Shown here in pieces: positions 31,161 through 41,121 of a stretch of 64,000 nt of DNA. Below the pieces are notes generated by a model. That model saw nothing but the letters and a program-made list of their open reading frames with translations. It was not told the DNA's origin and searched no databases. Source of the DNA: Rhizophagus prolifer (taxonomy: Eukaryota > Glomeromycota > Glomeromycetes > Glomerales > Glomeraceae); NCBI GenBank assembly GCA_019425655.1, contig NQWY01000005.1:1-64000 (forward strand), read 5' to 3'. Position numbers and translations under genes: made by a program. How positions within the stretch are numbered: the stretch's first letter is position 1; the number at the start of each line of letters is the position of its first letter.

Positions 31161-32260
31161 TATAATTTCACCCGCTTGATCTGTTTCTTGATTTTCGGCC
31201 CTAATTTCTGTTTACGTGAAAATAAGGCAGCTGCAATTGCATAAACCAATAAAGCTGCTGGATAAGCCCAAATGTCCAGCTCTCCTCTACTGATACGAGT
31301 CTTAATCGCAATCATAAGTACAATCAGACTCGCGAAAATAAAAATAGATGGAATAAGACGATAATAACGGCCCTGTCGTGGATTTACCTCAGACAATGCA
31401 ACTGACATCATGAGAGCAACAATGATGGTAAACGGACCAAATAAACGCCAACCCAACTCACTTCTAATGACAGGATCATTACTTTTATCCAATAGTTTAG
31501 AGGTTGGAAGTGCTCCTACATCACTACTCTCAAACTTAACATCCTTATCATTTTCTAAGCGCAGACGATAAGACTGGAACTCTGCTTGTGTATATTTCGG
31601 TTGTCCCGGATATATTTCATAACGACGACCTTGAACCAGATCGACAACATTGGCTGTATCATTAGCCATCTCAACACGTGTTGCCTCTTTTGCCAAAATC
31701 ATGACATCTGGCTTATCTTCTTTAGTAGCGCGTTGATAAAAGAAAATATCCTTGAGGTTTTTACGGTCTTCCGATAGTGAGCCTGCATAAATCGTATAAG
31801 GCCCTGAAGAAATAAACTCTCTTGGCCGAACCAAATCAAAACCCGTCCGTACAGCTTGAGTTGTCGTTAGTTTTTCAAATTCACGTAGTCCCCACGGCGT
31901 CATCCATAACATGAGCACAGACTGACAAACCATATAAACCAGTGTCATTGGAATGAGTAAGCGTGCTAACTGATGACGACTTACTCCACTACCATTGAGT
32001 ACGGCCATTTCATGGTCAACATATAAGCGACCAAACACCAACATTAAGCCAATAAAAAAACCTAGTGGTAAAATAAGGGTAAGGAATTCGGGTAAACGAT
32101 ATCCTACGATGCTAAATAAAATACTAGCATCTAAACGCCCCTGCGCCGCCACACCAAAGTATTTGATCAGACGACCACCCATCATGATTAAGGTCAATAA
32201 TGCAATGACCACCAATGAGGTAGAGACAACTTGCTTGACGAGATAACGCCGAATAATCAA
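31160..32260 (-). CDS. lptF: LPS export ABC transporter permease LptF
   Basis: Partner of LptG with the same architecture (366 residues; helices near 15-125 and 265-345). The coupling segment 'DHEMAVLNGSGVSRHQLARL' and the start 'MIIRRYLVKQV' are family-typical. It is divergent from pepA, as in E. coli where lptFG and pepA also lie back to back; the 143 bases between them hold both promoters. Confidence 0.95.
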   Translation of the reverse strand: MIIRRYLVKQVVSTSLVVIALLTLIMMGGRLIKYFGVAAQGRLDASILFSIVGYRLPEFLTLILPLGFFIGLMLVFGRLYVDHEMAVLNGSGVSRHQLARLLIPMTLVYMVCQSVLMLWMTPWGLREFEKLTTTQAVRTGFDLVRPREFISSGPYTIYAGSLSEDRKNLKDIFFYQRATKEDKPDVMILAKEATRVEMANDTANVVDLVQGRRYEIYPGQPKYTQAEFQSYRLRLENDKDVKFESSDVGALPTSKLLDKSNDPVIRSELGWRLFGPFTIIVALMMSVALSEVNPRQGRYYRLIPSIFIFASLIVLMIAIKTRISRGELDIWAYPAALLVYAIAAALFSRKQKLGPKIKKQIKRVKL

Positions 32261-32403
32261 ATTAATACTTCCAAAAGGCTAAACGGGACGAACGCTAGTT
32301 TACCCGAATGTTAAAAATATAAAACCGCACATTGCAACGCTATGCTTGAAAGTGTTTCAATGTTTTAATCCAACATAACTTTCTATAGGCAATCACGGCA
32401 GCC

Positions 32404-33852
32404 ATGAAATTTACAACTTATACAACTTTCCCTGAACAAACATCTAATGAATCTTTGTGGGTTTTAGTTGATTCAGAACAGCTACAAACCAACCTCAACA
32501 CATATCAAATCAATAACATAGAAAACATTCTTACAGCGACTCAATTTAAAGCCAACTTCAACGAAACTTTACCATTGTTTGGTCAGCTGACTCATCAAGC
32601 TCATACCCAATTACTTGGTTTAGGAAAAGCAGCTGAACTTCAAGCAGTTAAGTTAGCAAAATTGGCACAAACCATTATCAAATCGACACAAAATAAATTT
32701 AAGCATATCGCAATTGATATTGCTGCGTTACCTGTCGAATACCATTATTTATTTGCATTAAGCTTAACTCAAGCAGCTTATGGTTATGATGAGTTTAAAT
32801 CGAAAAAAAATGAATTTGTGTTACAACAAGTTGATTTAATTAGTTCACAAACCAATCTTGATGAAAGCCAACTTGCCTTGGTGCATGCCGTACAATCTGG
32901 TCAGTCTTATGCTCGTGACTTAGGAAACCGTCCAGGTAATATCTGTTTCCCTGAATATTTAGCTGAACAGGCATTAGCTTTAGCTGCAGAATTCCCAGAC
33001 TTACTTAAAGTGACTGTCTTAAATGAGCAGCAAATGGCTGATTTAGGCATGTATGCATTCCTAGCTGTAAGTAAAGGATCTGAACGTCCGGGTCGTATTG
33101 TCACTCTTGAATACCAAGCAAACCTTGAACAAGCCCCTGTTGTACTTGTAGGTAAAGGCGTTACTTTTGATACAGGTGGTATTTCTTTAAAACCAGGCCT
33201 TGGCATGGATGAAATGAAATTCGATATGTGTGGTGCAGCTTCTGTGCTTGGTACAATCCGCGCATTATGTGAAGCACGCCTTCCGATCCATGTGGTGGGC
33301 GCGATTGCTGCAGCAGAAAATATGCCTTCAGGTAAAGCAACTCGTCCGGGTGATATCGTAACGACCATGAGTGGTCAAACTGTTGAAATTTTAAATACTG
33401 ATGCAGAAGGCCGTTTGGTTCTTTGCGATACGTTAACGTATATCAAACGCTTCAATCCGGCAGTAGTCATTGATATCGCAACTTTAACTGGTGCTTGTGT
33501 AGTTGCACTAGGTAAAGTGTTAAGCGGCTTATTCTCTCCTGACGATGCTTTAGCAACTGAGCTTCAACAAGCGGGTGAGCAATCATTTGACCGAGTATGG
33601 CGTATGCCAGTGATTGATGACTATCAAGAACTACTAGACTCACCTTTTGCAGATATCGCTAACATTGGTGGTCCACATGGCGGTGCGATTACAGCGGCCT
33701 GCTTCCTTGAACGTTTCACACGTGATTATCGCTGGGCTCACTTAGATGTAGCCGGTACAGCTTGGTTATCAGGTGCAGCAAAAGGTGCAACTGGTCGTCC
33801 AGTACCGTTACTTATGCAATTCTTAGCCAACCGTGTAAATACGAATGGCTAA
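32404..33852 (+). CDS. pepA: leucyl aminopeptidase
   Basis: M17 metallo-aminopeptidase, hexameric, 482 residues. Catalytic and metal-binding segments are [15 protein letters not shown], the Lys/Asp region 'MKFDMCGAA', and the signature [10 protein letters not shown] (about 330-339). It can also bind DNA at cer-like sites in E. coli. It overlaps holC by 8 bases, an arrangement (pepA-holC) conserved in gammaproteobacteria. Confidence 0.96.
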   Translation: MKFTTYTTFPEQTSNESLWVLVDSEQLQTNLNTYQINNIENILTATQFKANFNETLPLFGQLTHQAHTQLLGLGKAAELQAVKLAKLAQTIIKSTQNKFKHIAIDIAALPVEYHYLFALSLTQAAYGYDEFKSKKNEFVLQQVDLISSQTNLDESQLALVHAVQSGQSYARDLGNRPGNICFPEYLAEQALALAAEFPDLLKVTVLNEQQMADLGMYAFLAVSKGSERPGRIVTLEYQANLEQAPVVLVGKGVTFDTGGISLKPGLGMDEMKFDMCGAASVLGTIRALCEARLPIHVVGAIAAAENMPSGKATRPGDIVTTMSGQTVEILNTDAEGRLVLCDTLTYIKRFNPAVVIDIATLTGACVVALGKVLSGLFSPDDALATELQQAGEQSFDRVWRMPVIDDYQELLDSPFADIANIGGPHGGAITAACFLERFTRDYRWAHLDVAGTAWLSGAAKGATGRPVPLLMQFLANRVNTNG

Positions 33853-34252
33853 AGTTAGCTTTTATTTGTTTGAAACGAGTGAAGAACGGCAAGTCGATAG
33901 TGCTTGCCGTTTGTGCCGAAAGATTCTACTGAAGCACTCACAAATCTGGTGGTACTGCACAGACGTGCAGTTACAACAAACACTTGATGAAAAACTCTGG
34001 AGCTTTGATCCGGCCAGCTTCATTGCCCATGGTATTGATCAGGCAGACGCAGCAGTATGTATTTCGGCTAAACAACCTACTGAACAAGGCTGGTTAGCAT
34101 TTAATTTTAACAATCATGCACTTGAACAAGTGAATCATTTTAGCCACATTATAGAAATTGTTGAAAATAATGAAGCAGCCAAGCAAATTGGCCGAGAAAA
34201 ATTTAAAATGTATCGTCGTTTGGGTATAGAACCTCGAACCTTTAAATTATAA
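33845..34252 (+). CDS. holC: DNA polymerase III subunit chi
   Basis: Accessory subunit that links the clamp loader to SSB. 135 residues with the chi signatures '[23 protein letters not shown]' at the N-terminus and '[11 protein letters not shown]' in the middle; length is close to E. coli HolC (147). Start ATG lies inside the pepA end. Confidence 0.92.
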   Translation: MAKVSFYLFETSEERQVDSACRLCRKILLKHSQIWWYCTDVQLQQTLDEKLWSFDPASFIAHGIDQADAAVCISAKQPTEQGWLAFNFNNHALEQVNHFSHIIEIVENNEAAKQIGREKFKMYRRLGIEPRTFKL

Positions 34253-34290
34253 CGCGCTAAAATGTTGAGACTGTTGAGTAAAGGAGAACT

Positions 34291-34929
34291 GTGGTGGCAT
34301 TAAATGTCGGGCAAGATTTTAAAAAAAGATGGTTAAATGCGCCTGAAGCTGTCCGTCATGCCTATCAACAGGATTTGGCACGTATTTGCGATTTATTAGA
34401 GCCTCAGACGCCTATTCAACTTTGGGTACTCAATGACGAGAAAGCACAGCTAGAGTCGCAGAAAAACATTGAACAAGCTTATGCAGACCTCAAAGCAGAG
34501 TTAATCGAACAAGCACGAATTCGCCGTCAGCTTGCTTTAGAAAAATCTCTTGCAGATAAGCGTGCAGTTGAAGCAGCCTATGCTGCTGAATTGCAAGCCG
34601 ATGAAGTTCGTAAGTTTGATGAACAAACCCAAGCTCTACAAGCTTTCTGCAGTCATTTAGAACAGGAAGTTGCTGAACAAACTGCACGTTATCAAAAAAA
34701 CCCTGAAACACCTGCTGTAGACTATTCTTCTGGTGTAAAACTTAGCATTACCGATGATCAAATCTTATCGGAGCTTGAAAGTTTACGAATTCGTTTAGAA
34801 CTTGAAGCTGAAAACTTAATTGAACATTCTGTAACGGCTTTCCGTGCCAAACTAGAGGCGGCAGCTCAAGAAGAAATTGAATACATATTAAATAATTCTA
34901 AGTTTTCTGATGAAAAAATAGAAAAGTAA
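34291..34929 (+). CDS. hypothetical coiled-coil protein
   Basis: I do not recognise a named family. 212 residues, no signal or membrane segment, very rich in Glu, Gln, Ala and Leu, with long predicted coiled coil (about 48-120 and 150-205, heptads such as EQARIRRQLALEKSLADKRA). Two GTG codons (34291, 34294) follow AAGGAG; either may start. It comes 38 bases after holC and may be co-transcribed. The content resembles a structural or scaffold helix; it does not look like HolD. Confidence 0.7.
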   Translation: MVALNVGQDFKKRWLNAPEAVRHAYQQDLARICDLLEPQTPIQLWVLNDEKAQLESQKNIEQAYADLKAELIEQARIRRQLALEKSLADKRAVEAAYAAELQADEVRKFDEQTQALQAFCSHLEQEVAEQTARYQKNPETPAVDYSSGVKLSITDDQILSELESLRIRLELEAENLIEHSVTAFRAKLEAAAQEEIEYILNNSKFSDEKIEK

Positions 34930-34984
34930 AATTTTAAAAACGCTCTTTGTCATCAAAATGACATTTAATTGTCACAAAATAGTC

Positions 34985-35029
34985 ATGCATAATATTCTTT
35001 TAGTTCAAATAATTATTAGAATAATGCAT
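34985..35029. repeat. inverted repeat upstream of a small gene
   Basis: ATGCATAATATTCT (34985-34998) and AGAATAATGCAT (35018-35029) are inverted copies with a two-base bulge, separated by 19 AT-rich bases. It lies 30 bases before the small gene at 35060 and overlaps possible -10 elements, so it may be an operator or an mRNA leader stem. Confidence 0.55.
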
Positions 35030-35059
35030 GGTTATTTATCAAAATTAAAGAGAGTAAAA

Positions 35060-35278
35060 ATGGACATTCCACATCAGATTTCAACGCAACTTGAGCAGCT
35101 TAATCAGGGTGAGCAATGGACATTTTCAGCACAAGAACTTTATATGAGTCATAACGACTTTAACTCACTTTCTATTTTGCTGACACGAGCGTCAGAAAAA
35201 GGTCAATTTTCAATTACACGCACCCAGCACAATAAACCATGGGTTGGCACACATTCGGTTACTCTCACCAAGCATTAA
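35060..35278 (+). CDS. small hypothetical protein, 72 residues
   Basis: Soluble 72-residue protein (MDIPHQISTQLEQLNQGEQW...), no membrane segment or recognised motif. ATG 35060 has AAAGAGAG upstream and is chosen over an in-frame start at 34958 whose extra 34 residues are basic and hydrophobic and not protein-like in context. The fold could be a small winged-helix-like domain ('WTFSAQELYMSHNDFNSLSILLTRASEKGQFSITR' reads like helix-helix-strand) but this is a guess. Shares a bidirectional terminator with ribE. Confidence 0.72.
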   Translation: MDIPHQISTQLEQLNQGEQWTFSAQELYMSHNDFNSLSILLTRASEKGQFSITRTQHNKPWVGTHSVTLTKH

Positions 35279-35287
35279 TTTTTAAAA

Positions 35288-35320
35288 TAAAAAAAACCGG
35301 AACATATGTCCGGTTTTTTA
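35288..35320. terminator. bidirectional terminator
   Basis: AAAAAACCGGA / TCCGGTTTTTT dyad between the small + strand gene and ribE (-). Confidence 0.92.
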
Positions 35321-35337
35321 TTTTGGCGATTTAAAAT

Positions 35338-35997
35338 TTATTTTAAAAAACCATTTTCAGCTAAAAAAGCCATACTAATATTTGACTCAGTTTTCTGTTC
35401 AGCAGCTTTATCACCTAGCAATAAACGCTCGATATAACGCGCTAATACATCGACCTCAAGGTTAACTTTGCTACCTACTTGCCATGTCCCAATATTAGTA
35501 CGTTCTGCTGTGTGTGGAATTAAGTTCAAACTTAAAATATTACCGCGCAGATGGTTAATAGTTAAACTAATACCATCTACAGTTACAGAGCCTTTCTCTG
35601 CTAAATATTTAGCAAGGTCTACAGGTGCTGTCACTTCATAATAGACGGAACGAGCATCTTCACGGACTACGGTAATTTCACCTACACCATCAACGTGACC
35701 ACTTACAATATGACCACCAAAACGAGTTGTTGGTAGCATCGCTTTTTCAACATTGACACGCTGACCAACTTTCCAGTTACCCAAAGTGGTACGGTTTAAA
35801 CTTTCGCGAGACACATCAGCCGCATACCAGTTATCACCCCACTCAATAACGGTGAGACAGATTCCATTGGTTGCAATTGAGTCACCCAAATGTACATCCG
35901 ACATATCCAAATCGGTTTGAATACGTAAACGCACATCGCCACCTACACTTTGCAGGCTTTCTACTTTACCTAAACTTTCAATAATGCCTGTAAACAT
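35338..35997 (-). CDS. ribE: riboflavin synthase, alpha subunit
   Basis: Dismutates two 6,7-dimethyl-8-ribityllumazine molecules to riboflavin. 219 residues with the two tandem lumazine-binding repeats: 'MFTGIIESLGKVESL' with 'NGICLTVIEW' in the first and 'SGHVDGVGEITVV' with 'DGISLTINHL' in the second. Named ribC in E. coli and ribE in Bacillus; the latter is used here. It is the last gene of an nrdR-ribD-methyltransferase-ribE run. Confidence 0.95.
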   Translation of the reverse strand: MFTGIIESLGKVESLQSVGGDVRLRIQTDLDMSDVHLGDSIATNGICLTVIEWGDNWYAADVSRESLNRTTLGNWKVGQRVNVEKAMLPTTRFGGHIVSGHVDGVGEITVVREDARSVYYEVTAPVDLAKYLAEKGSVTVDGISLTINHLRGNILSLNLIPHTAERTNIGTWQVGSKVNLEVDVLARYIERLLLGDKAAEQKTESNISMAFLAENGFLK

Positions 35998-36039
35998 GGC
36001 TCAATCTCCAAATCTTTCACACTGCTTAAGTTGCAGCGC

Positions 36040-37332
36040 TTACCAAAGTGCAAGTTGCGTACTATTACCTGAAGTATCTACACCACCTAGCTCGGCAAAG
36101 TGGTAAAGCTGGCCTAACAATTGGCGTAACGGTGGTCCTTGTTTGGCATGTGTATCTGTAATCACAATAAACTCGAGCACGCGTGCACGTTCTGACTGAC
36201 GTTGTTTACTTACGCGATAACGTGGAACATCTTGAGTCAGTAAAGTGACTTTTCCGCGCTCCAGATTGGCCATAAGTAAATCTTTTGGCTCAATGTTACC
36301 ATCGGTCGAATAACTGGTCAGAATATAACGTGCATTGATGGTTGAAAGTAATTTTTCATACGCATCTTTTGCATGTTTAGACGAGTTATATGGACTTGGA
36401 CGCTCTTTACGCCATGCACGATCAATACCGCTCTTATAACCTTTGGTATCTGGTGAAGGTAAATCAACCTGATCCCATAAAGTTAATGCATTTAAAACGT
36501 GATAGTTACTACTGTAAGCATGCTGGTTATATGGTGGGTCAAGATAGGCAACATCTACTTCAAAACCACTCATCTGATTTGCTAAATGTTGTGAATCTAC
36601 ACACCACATTTCAGCGGCTGGACGTTTCCGATCACCAATCTCACAGAAACGGCTCGGTGTTAACCAAAGTAATGATTCAATACGCTCTAAAGCCGTTTGT
36701 GTACGTCCGCCCCACCCTTGGTGAAAGCTTTTAAATACGCCACTTGTATTGCTCACGAAGCTAGCTGAATAGAGCAATGGTGCAAGTAAAGCACTCATCT
36801 CTACATCATTAATTGCACCTTGTGCCTGCCATGTTGCAATTTGCTGGCGAATCGCATCGATGCGCATACCATTACGGCGTTTAAAGAACAAACGGTCACG
36901 GGTTGGATCGTATACATCATCGTTACGAGGGCAAAGGTTATGTGTAACCCAACCCTTAACCTCAGGCAATCTATTTAAATAATCGATGGCTTTTTGATAT
37001 CCGCCAAGCTCTTTAAAAGCAGGCGCATCGACACAGGCTAAAATCGCATGATTTAGGGCATGGCTATAAGGTTCCCAGTCATTCGCAATGACACGGTAAC
37101 CATTTTGACGTGCCAAACGAGATACCACACCACTACCCGCAAAAAAGTCGGCAAAAATCGGAGGATTCTTTTTCTTGCTGTTCAGCGTCCCTGTAATTTC
37201 TAGGGCTTCTAAAATCAAGTGGAGCAATCGGCGCTTGTTGCCCAAGTAGGGTACAAGCTGATGAAAAAGATATTCGTCGGTCGTGCGGGCTGCATGGCGA
37301 CGTTTGTGGTAAACCGAAGGCTCTGAATTCAT
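36040..37332 (-). CDS. aamA: orphan DNA adenine-N6 methyltransferase, AamA-like
   Basis: 430-residue amino-methyltransferase: the AdoMet motif is FFAGSGVVS (about 63-71) and the catalytic motif is DPPYNQHAY (about 265-273). The motif order (AdoMet site first) and the 'PYLGNKRRLL' N-terminal helix place it in the alpha-type Dam/D12 group. There is no restriction enzyme next to it. From memory, the A. baumannii enzyme AamA at this locus was shown to be an adenine-N6 methyltransferase acting on GAATTC. It overlaps the end of ribD by 4 bases and is followed by ribE 42 bases on, so a non-riboflavin gene is built into the rib operon. GAATTC overlaps its own start codon. Confidence 0.85.
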   Translation of the reverse strand: MNSEPSVYHKRRHAARTTDEYLFHQLVPYLGNKRRLLHLILEALEITGTLNSKKKNPPIFADFFAGSGVVSRLARQNGYRVIANDWEPYSHALNHAILACVDAPAFKELGGYQKAIDYLNRLPEVKGWVTHNLCPRNDDVYDPTRDRLFFKRRNGMRIDAIRQQIATWQAQGAINDVEMSALLAPLLYSASFVSNTSGVFKSFHQGWGGRTQTALERIESLLWLTPSRFCEIGDRKRPAAEMWCVDSQHLANQMSGFEVDVAYLDPPYNQHAYSSNYHVLNALTLWDQVDLPSPDTKGYKSGIDRAWRKERPSPYNSSKHAKDAYEKLLSTINARYILTSYSTDGNIEPKDLLMANLERGKVTLLTQDVPRYRVSKQRQSERARVLEFIVITDTHAKQGPPLRQLLGQLYHFAELGGVDTSGNSTQLALW

Positions 37333-38414
37333 ACTTTCTCTTGCGTAGGGATTAACCTTAAGCGTATATCTTGATCAAGTTGTACTACATCAAGAAGTTT
37401 AAAACGAAGTTGCTGTGCCATATATTCAAATTCTGCATTGAACATGGCTCTGGCACTTTGCCCCAATAAAGTCGGGGCAACATAACTGATCATTTCATCT
37501 ACCAAACCTTCTTGTAAAAAGGCGGTAGATAAAGTTGCGCCAGCTTCAACCAACACATCATAAATTTGGTATTGCTTAGATAAGGTCTGTAGTAGTGTTT
37601 TTAAAGGCTGAATTTCTAATTGTATCACGCCTAAGTCAGCGAGTTCCTGACGATATGGCCCCATCACCATGACAGTTTCAGGATTTTCTAAAATTTTAGC
37701 GGTGAGCGGTAAGCGCCCTCTCCGATCTAGAATTACCCGTTTTGGTTGAGCAACTGTCTCGATATCAATATTATTGAGTGAACGTACATTAAGCTGACAG
37801 TCATCAGCAATCACAGTATCAATACCTGTAATCACGGCACCTGAAATCGCACGCCAATGCTGCACATCTTGACGAGCAGCAGAACCCGTAATCCACTTTG
37901 ACTCACCAGATGCCATTGCAGTACGCCCATCTAAGCTAGAGGCAACTTTTAAACGTACATATGGCATGCCCGTAGACATCGCTTTTAAAAAGCCTTGATT
38001 AAGTTTGGCTGCTAAATCTTCACAAATACCGATTTCTACTTCAATACCAGCATTTTTTAAAATCTGAACCCCTTTACCCGCAACAAGTGGGTTTGGATCG
38101 GGACATGCCACAACTACTTTTTTAACCTGTGCCTTTACAAGTGCCTCAGCACACGGAGGAGTACGTCCATAATGAGCACACGGTTCAAGCGTTACATAAG
38201 CGGTTGCGCCTTGCGCTTGCTCACCAGCTTCACGTAATGCAAAAACTTCAGCGTGGGGTTGACCAGCTTTTGGGTGAAAGCCTTCACCAATGACCTGATT
38301 ATCTTTGACAATCACGCACCCAACATTTGGATTTGGTTTTGTCGAATAAAGTCCTCGTTTAGCAAGTTCAATCGCTTGCTGCATCCAGTACTGATCTTGT
38401 TTCAACTCAGACAT
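37329..38414 (-). CDS. ribD: bifunctional riboflavin biosynthesis deaminase/reductase RibD
   Basis: Carries out deamination and ribityl reduction of the pyrimidine intermediate. 361 residues from ATG 38414 (a second ATG lies two codons upstream). The N-terminal deaminase has the zinc site PHAEVFAL and PCAHYGRTPPC (about 52-90); the reductase domain (about 150-355) has 'ASSLDGRTA..SGESKWITG' and a C-terminal GGATL-like 'EAGATLS'. It lies 15 bases after nrdR and overlaps the methyltransferase start. Confidence 0.96.
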   Translation of the reverse strand: MSELKQDQYWMQQAIELAKRGLYSTKPNPNVGCVIVKDNQVIGEGFHPKAGQPHAEVFALREAGEQAQGATAYVTLEPCAHYGRTPPCAEALVKAQVKKVVVACPDPNPLVAGKGVQILKNAGIEVEIGICEDLAAKLNQGFLKAMSTGMPYVRLKVASSLDGRTAMASGESKWITGSAARQDVQHWRAISGAVITGIDTVIADDCQLNVRSLNNIDIETVAQPKRVILDRRGRLPLTAKILENPETVMVMGPYRQELADLGVIQLEIQPLKTLLQTLSKQYQIYDVLVEAGATLSTAFLQEGLVDEMISYVAPTLLGQSARAMFNAEFEYMAQQLRFKLLDVVQLDQDIRLRLIPTQEKV

Positions 38415-38429
38415 ATACATCTCAAATGA

Positions 38430-38888
38430 TTATTGCTCACGTTGTTGCATTTGCTCAATTTGACGACGAAATGCTTCAACATCCTGAAAGTCCTGATAAA
38501 CAGAAGCAAAACGAACATAGGCAACGTGGTCAAGTGCAAATAAAGATTGCATGACAATTTCACCAATTGTTCTAGACTTAACATCACGCTCACCTAAACG
38601 GCGAATCTGCAATTGAATATCGCTTAGAACCGTTTCGATCTGCTCTTGTGTCACTGGACGCTTTTGTAAAGCATGCATAAGCGAACGACGTAGCTTCGCT
38701 TCATCGAACGGTTCATTTTTTCCATTCGATTTGATCACACGGGGCATCACCACTTCATAGCTTTCAAAAGTGGTAAAACGTTCACCGCAAACTACACACT
38801 CACGACGTCGACGAATCTGACAGCCTTCTGCGGCTAGCCGAGAATCGATGACTTTACTATCTGCGGCGTTGCAAAATGGACAATGCAT
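38430..38888 (-). CDS. nrdR: transcriptional repressor NrdR
   Basis: ATP/dATP-sensing repressor of ribonucleotide reductase genes. 152 residues: zinc ribbon CPFC (3-6) and CVVC (31-34 region), then the ATP-cone ('[20 protein letters not shown]', about 54-75). The nrdR-ribD order is widespread in Proteobacteria. Confidence 0.97.
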   Translation of the reverse strand: MHCPFCNAADSKVIDSRLAAEGCQIRRRRECVVCGERFTTFESYEVVMPRVIKSNGKNEPFDEAKLRRSLMHALQKRPVTQEQIETVLSDIQLQIRRLGERDVKSRTIGEIVMQSLFALDHVAYVRFASVYQDFQDVEAFRRQIEQMQQREQ

Positions 38889-38965
38889 AGCGGACTTAAT
38901 AGGGTCAATTACTTTGACCTAGTGTAGCAAAATTTCTACGCTTACTGAACCAGCATTCTATGAGA

Positions 38966-39027
38966 CAAAAAAACAGTCTTGAGCCAGATCAAAGCATCGC
39001 TTTGATCACAGCTCAAGACTGTTTTTA
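38966..39027 (-). terminator. long terminator of glnK-amtB
   Basis: Two-tier hairpin: outer arms ACAGTCTTGAGC / GCTCAAGACTGT and inner arms GATCAAAGC / GCTTTGATC around a 3-base loop, with A and T tracts on both sides. Works as amtB terminator on the minus strand; it lies upstream of nrdR. Confidence 0.9.
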
Positions 39028-39048
39028 ATACAGCAGATATATTATGTA

Positions 39049-40446
39049 TTATTCAATACGTTCGCCATGTTGGCTTAAATCCAGACCCATACGTTCATCA
39101 TCGGCATTAACACGCAGACCAATCACCACATCAATCACTTTAAGAATAATGAAGGTTACAACACCGCTATAAACCATAGTTGCAAGTACACCTTCAACTT
39201 GTACCCACAATTGACCAGCAAATGTTGGAGCTAAAGTCACACTAGCCGCTTTGATGATTTCATCACTGTAGAACACGCCAGTTAAAATCGCGCCGACAAT
39301 ACCACCTACTGCATGTAAACCAAAGGCATCCAATGCATCATCTGCTTTAAGTAAGCGTTTAAGTGCTGTAATACCCCAGAAGCAAACAACACCACCGATT
39401 AAGCCCATCACTAGAGCTCCGCCTACACCGACGAAACCTGCTGCTGGTGTAATCACAACCAAACCAGCCACAGCACCAGATGCACCACCTAATACAGAAG
39501 CTTTACCACGAATCATACGTTCTACAACTAACCAAGAGAACGCAGCAGCAGCGGCAGCAACTTGAGTTACTAAAATTGCCATACTTGCACGAGCACCAGC
39601 GCCTAACGCACTACCACCGTTGAAGCCGAACCAACCCACCCAAAGTAAGCTTGCACCGATTACAGTTAAAGTTAGGTTATGCGGTGCCATAGATTCACGG
39701 CCAAGGCCAATACGTTTACCAAGCATGTAAGCTGCGACTAAACCTGCAACACCAGAGTTGATATGTACAACTGTACCACCAGCAAAATCTAACGCGCCTG
39801 CTTTAAATAACCAACCATCTGTTGCCCACACCCAGTGAGTAATTGGCGCATAAACTACGAGTACCCAAATAGTAATAAAGGCCATGAAAGCTGAATATTT
39901 CATACGGTCAGCAATCGAACCACTCAAAATTGCGACAGTAATGATGGCAAAAGTCATTTGGAAAATAACAAACAAGCTTTCAGGAATTGTTCCACTTAGT
40001 GCATTAAAGCCTACGCCGTTGAGCATCGCTTTAGACAAGTCACCAAAGTATGCACCTGTGCCAGAGAACGCAAGTGAATAACCAGCAATCACCCAAATTA
40101 AACTTACCAAAATTGCAGCAGAAAGGCTGAACATCATGGTGCTTAAGACGTTTTTCTTACGGACCATACCGCCGTAGAACAATGCCAAGCCAGGAATCGT
40201 CATCAACAGTACTAAAGCTGTTGAAACTAAAATCCAAGATGTATCGCCTGTGTCGAGTTTTGGTGTAGGTGCTGGAGCTGCCGGAGTTGCTGCGGCGGCT
40301 GGTGCTGCTGCAGTTGTTGCAGGAGCTGCAGATGTTGATGTTGCTGTAACCTCAGATGTCGGTGTTGTTACAGTCTCTTCTGCCCAAGCGGCAGTACCAC
40401 CCAAAAGTGCGCCTGTTAGACTCAGCGCCATAAGCATTTTTTTCAT
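39049..40446 (-). CDS. amtB: ammonium transporter AmtB
   Basis: Trimeric inner membrane ammonium channel, 465 residues. A signal peptide (cut near AWA, about 22) is followed by an Ala/Pro/Thr-rich periplasmic segment (about 25-65) longer than in E. coli, then eleven membrane helices. 'NSGVAGLVAAYMLGKR', 'WVGWFGFNGGSALG' and 'DALDAFGLHAVGGIVGAILTG' contain the pore residues including the twin His (HINSG and FGLHAVGG). It follows glnK, and its own sigma-54 promoter lies in the 57-base gap. The start is preceded by GGGGGA. Confidence 0.96.
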   Translation of the reverse strand: MKKMLMALSLTGALLGGTAAWAEETVTTPTSEVTATSTSAAPATTAAAPAAAATPAAPAPTPKLDTGDTSWILVSTALVLLMTIPGLALFYGGMVRKKNVLSTMMFSLSAAILVSLIWVIAGYSLAFSGTGAYFGDLSKAMLNGVGFNALSGTIPESLFVIFQMTFAIITVAILSGSIADRMKYSAFMAFITIWVLVVYAPITHWVWATDGWLFKAGALDFAGGTVVHINSGVAGLVAAYMLGKRIGLGRESMAPHNLTLTVIGASLLWVGWFGFNGGSALGAGARASMAILVTQVAAAAAAFSWLVVERMIRGKASVLGGASGAVAGLVVITPAAGFVGVGGALVMGLIGGVVCFWGITALKRLLKADDALDAFGLHAVGGIVGAILTGVFYSDEIIKAASVTLAPTFAGQLWVQVEGVLATMVYSGVVTFIILKVIDVVIGLRVNADDERMGLDLSQHGERIE

Positions 40447-40485
40447 TCGTGTCCCCCAACCTCATTTGCGAGCTATTTATTGCTC

Positions 40486-40501
40486 AGCAAGCTTTGTGCC
40501 A
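40486..40501 (-). promoter_or_regulatory. sigma-54 promoter for amtB
   Basis: On the minus strand TGGCAC-AAAGC-TTGCT, a full match to the -24/-12 consensus TGGCAC-N5-TTGCW with correct spacing. It starts immediately after the glnK stop and lies about 40 bases before the amtB start codon, implying NtrC-activated transcription of amtB apart from glnK. Confidence 0.8.
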
Positions 40502-40503
40502 AT

Positions 40504-40878
<375 letters not shown>

Positions 40879-41121
40879 TTATGTTCAATTTTCATGCCAA
40901 TATTTCAAAGGTTGGAGGAGATGAATCTTTTGCATGAGCTTTCTTTATAACCTATTTAGTTATCAAGATGTAGATGAGCTACTAAAAATAAAATGAATTT
41001 GCAGTCCTGTTTTTATTTCGTTTTATCGTTATCCAATATGGAAAAGCCGAGAAGCCTATATCCGAGGTTCAAGCAGTGTTAAACTGGCAAGCATAAGGTA
41101 ATACAACAGTTTGGATATCTC

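Noticed and set aside
34291-34929. Assignment as DNA polymerase III psi (holD) because it follows holC
   Set aside because: The protein is a long coiled coil and shows no psi motif.
40884-40899. Sigma-54 promoter upstream of glnK (TGGCAT-N5-TTGAA)
   Set aside because: The -12 element lacks the invariant GC, so I keep it only as a weak possibility.
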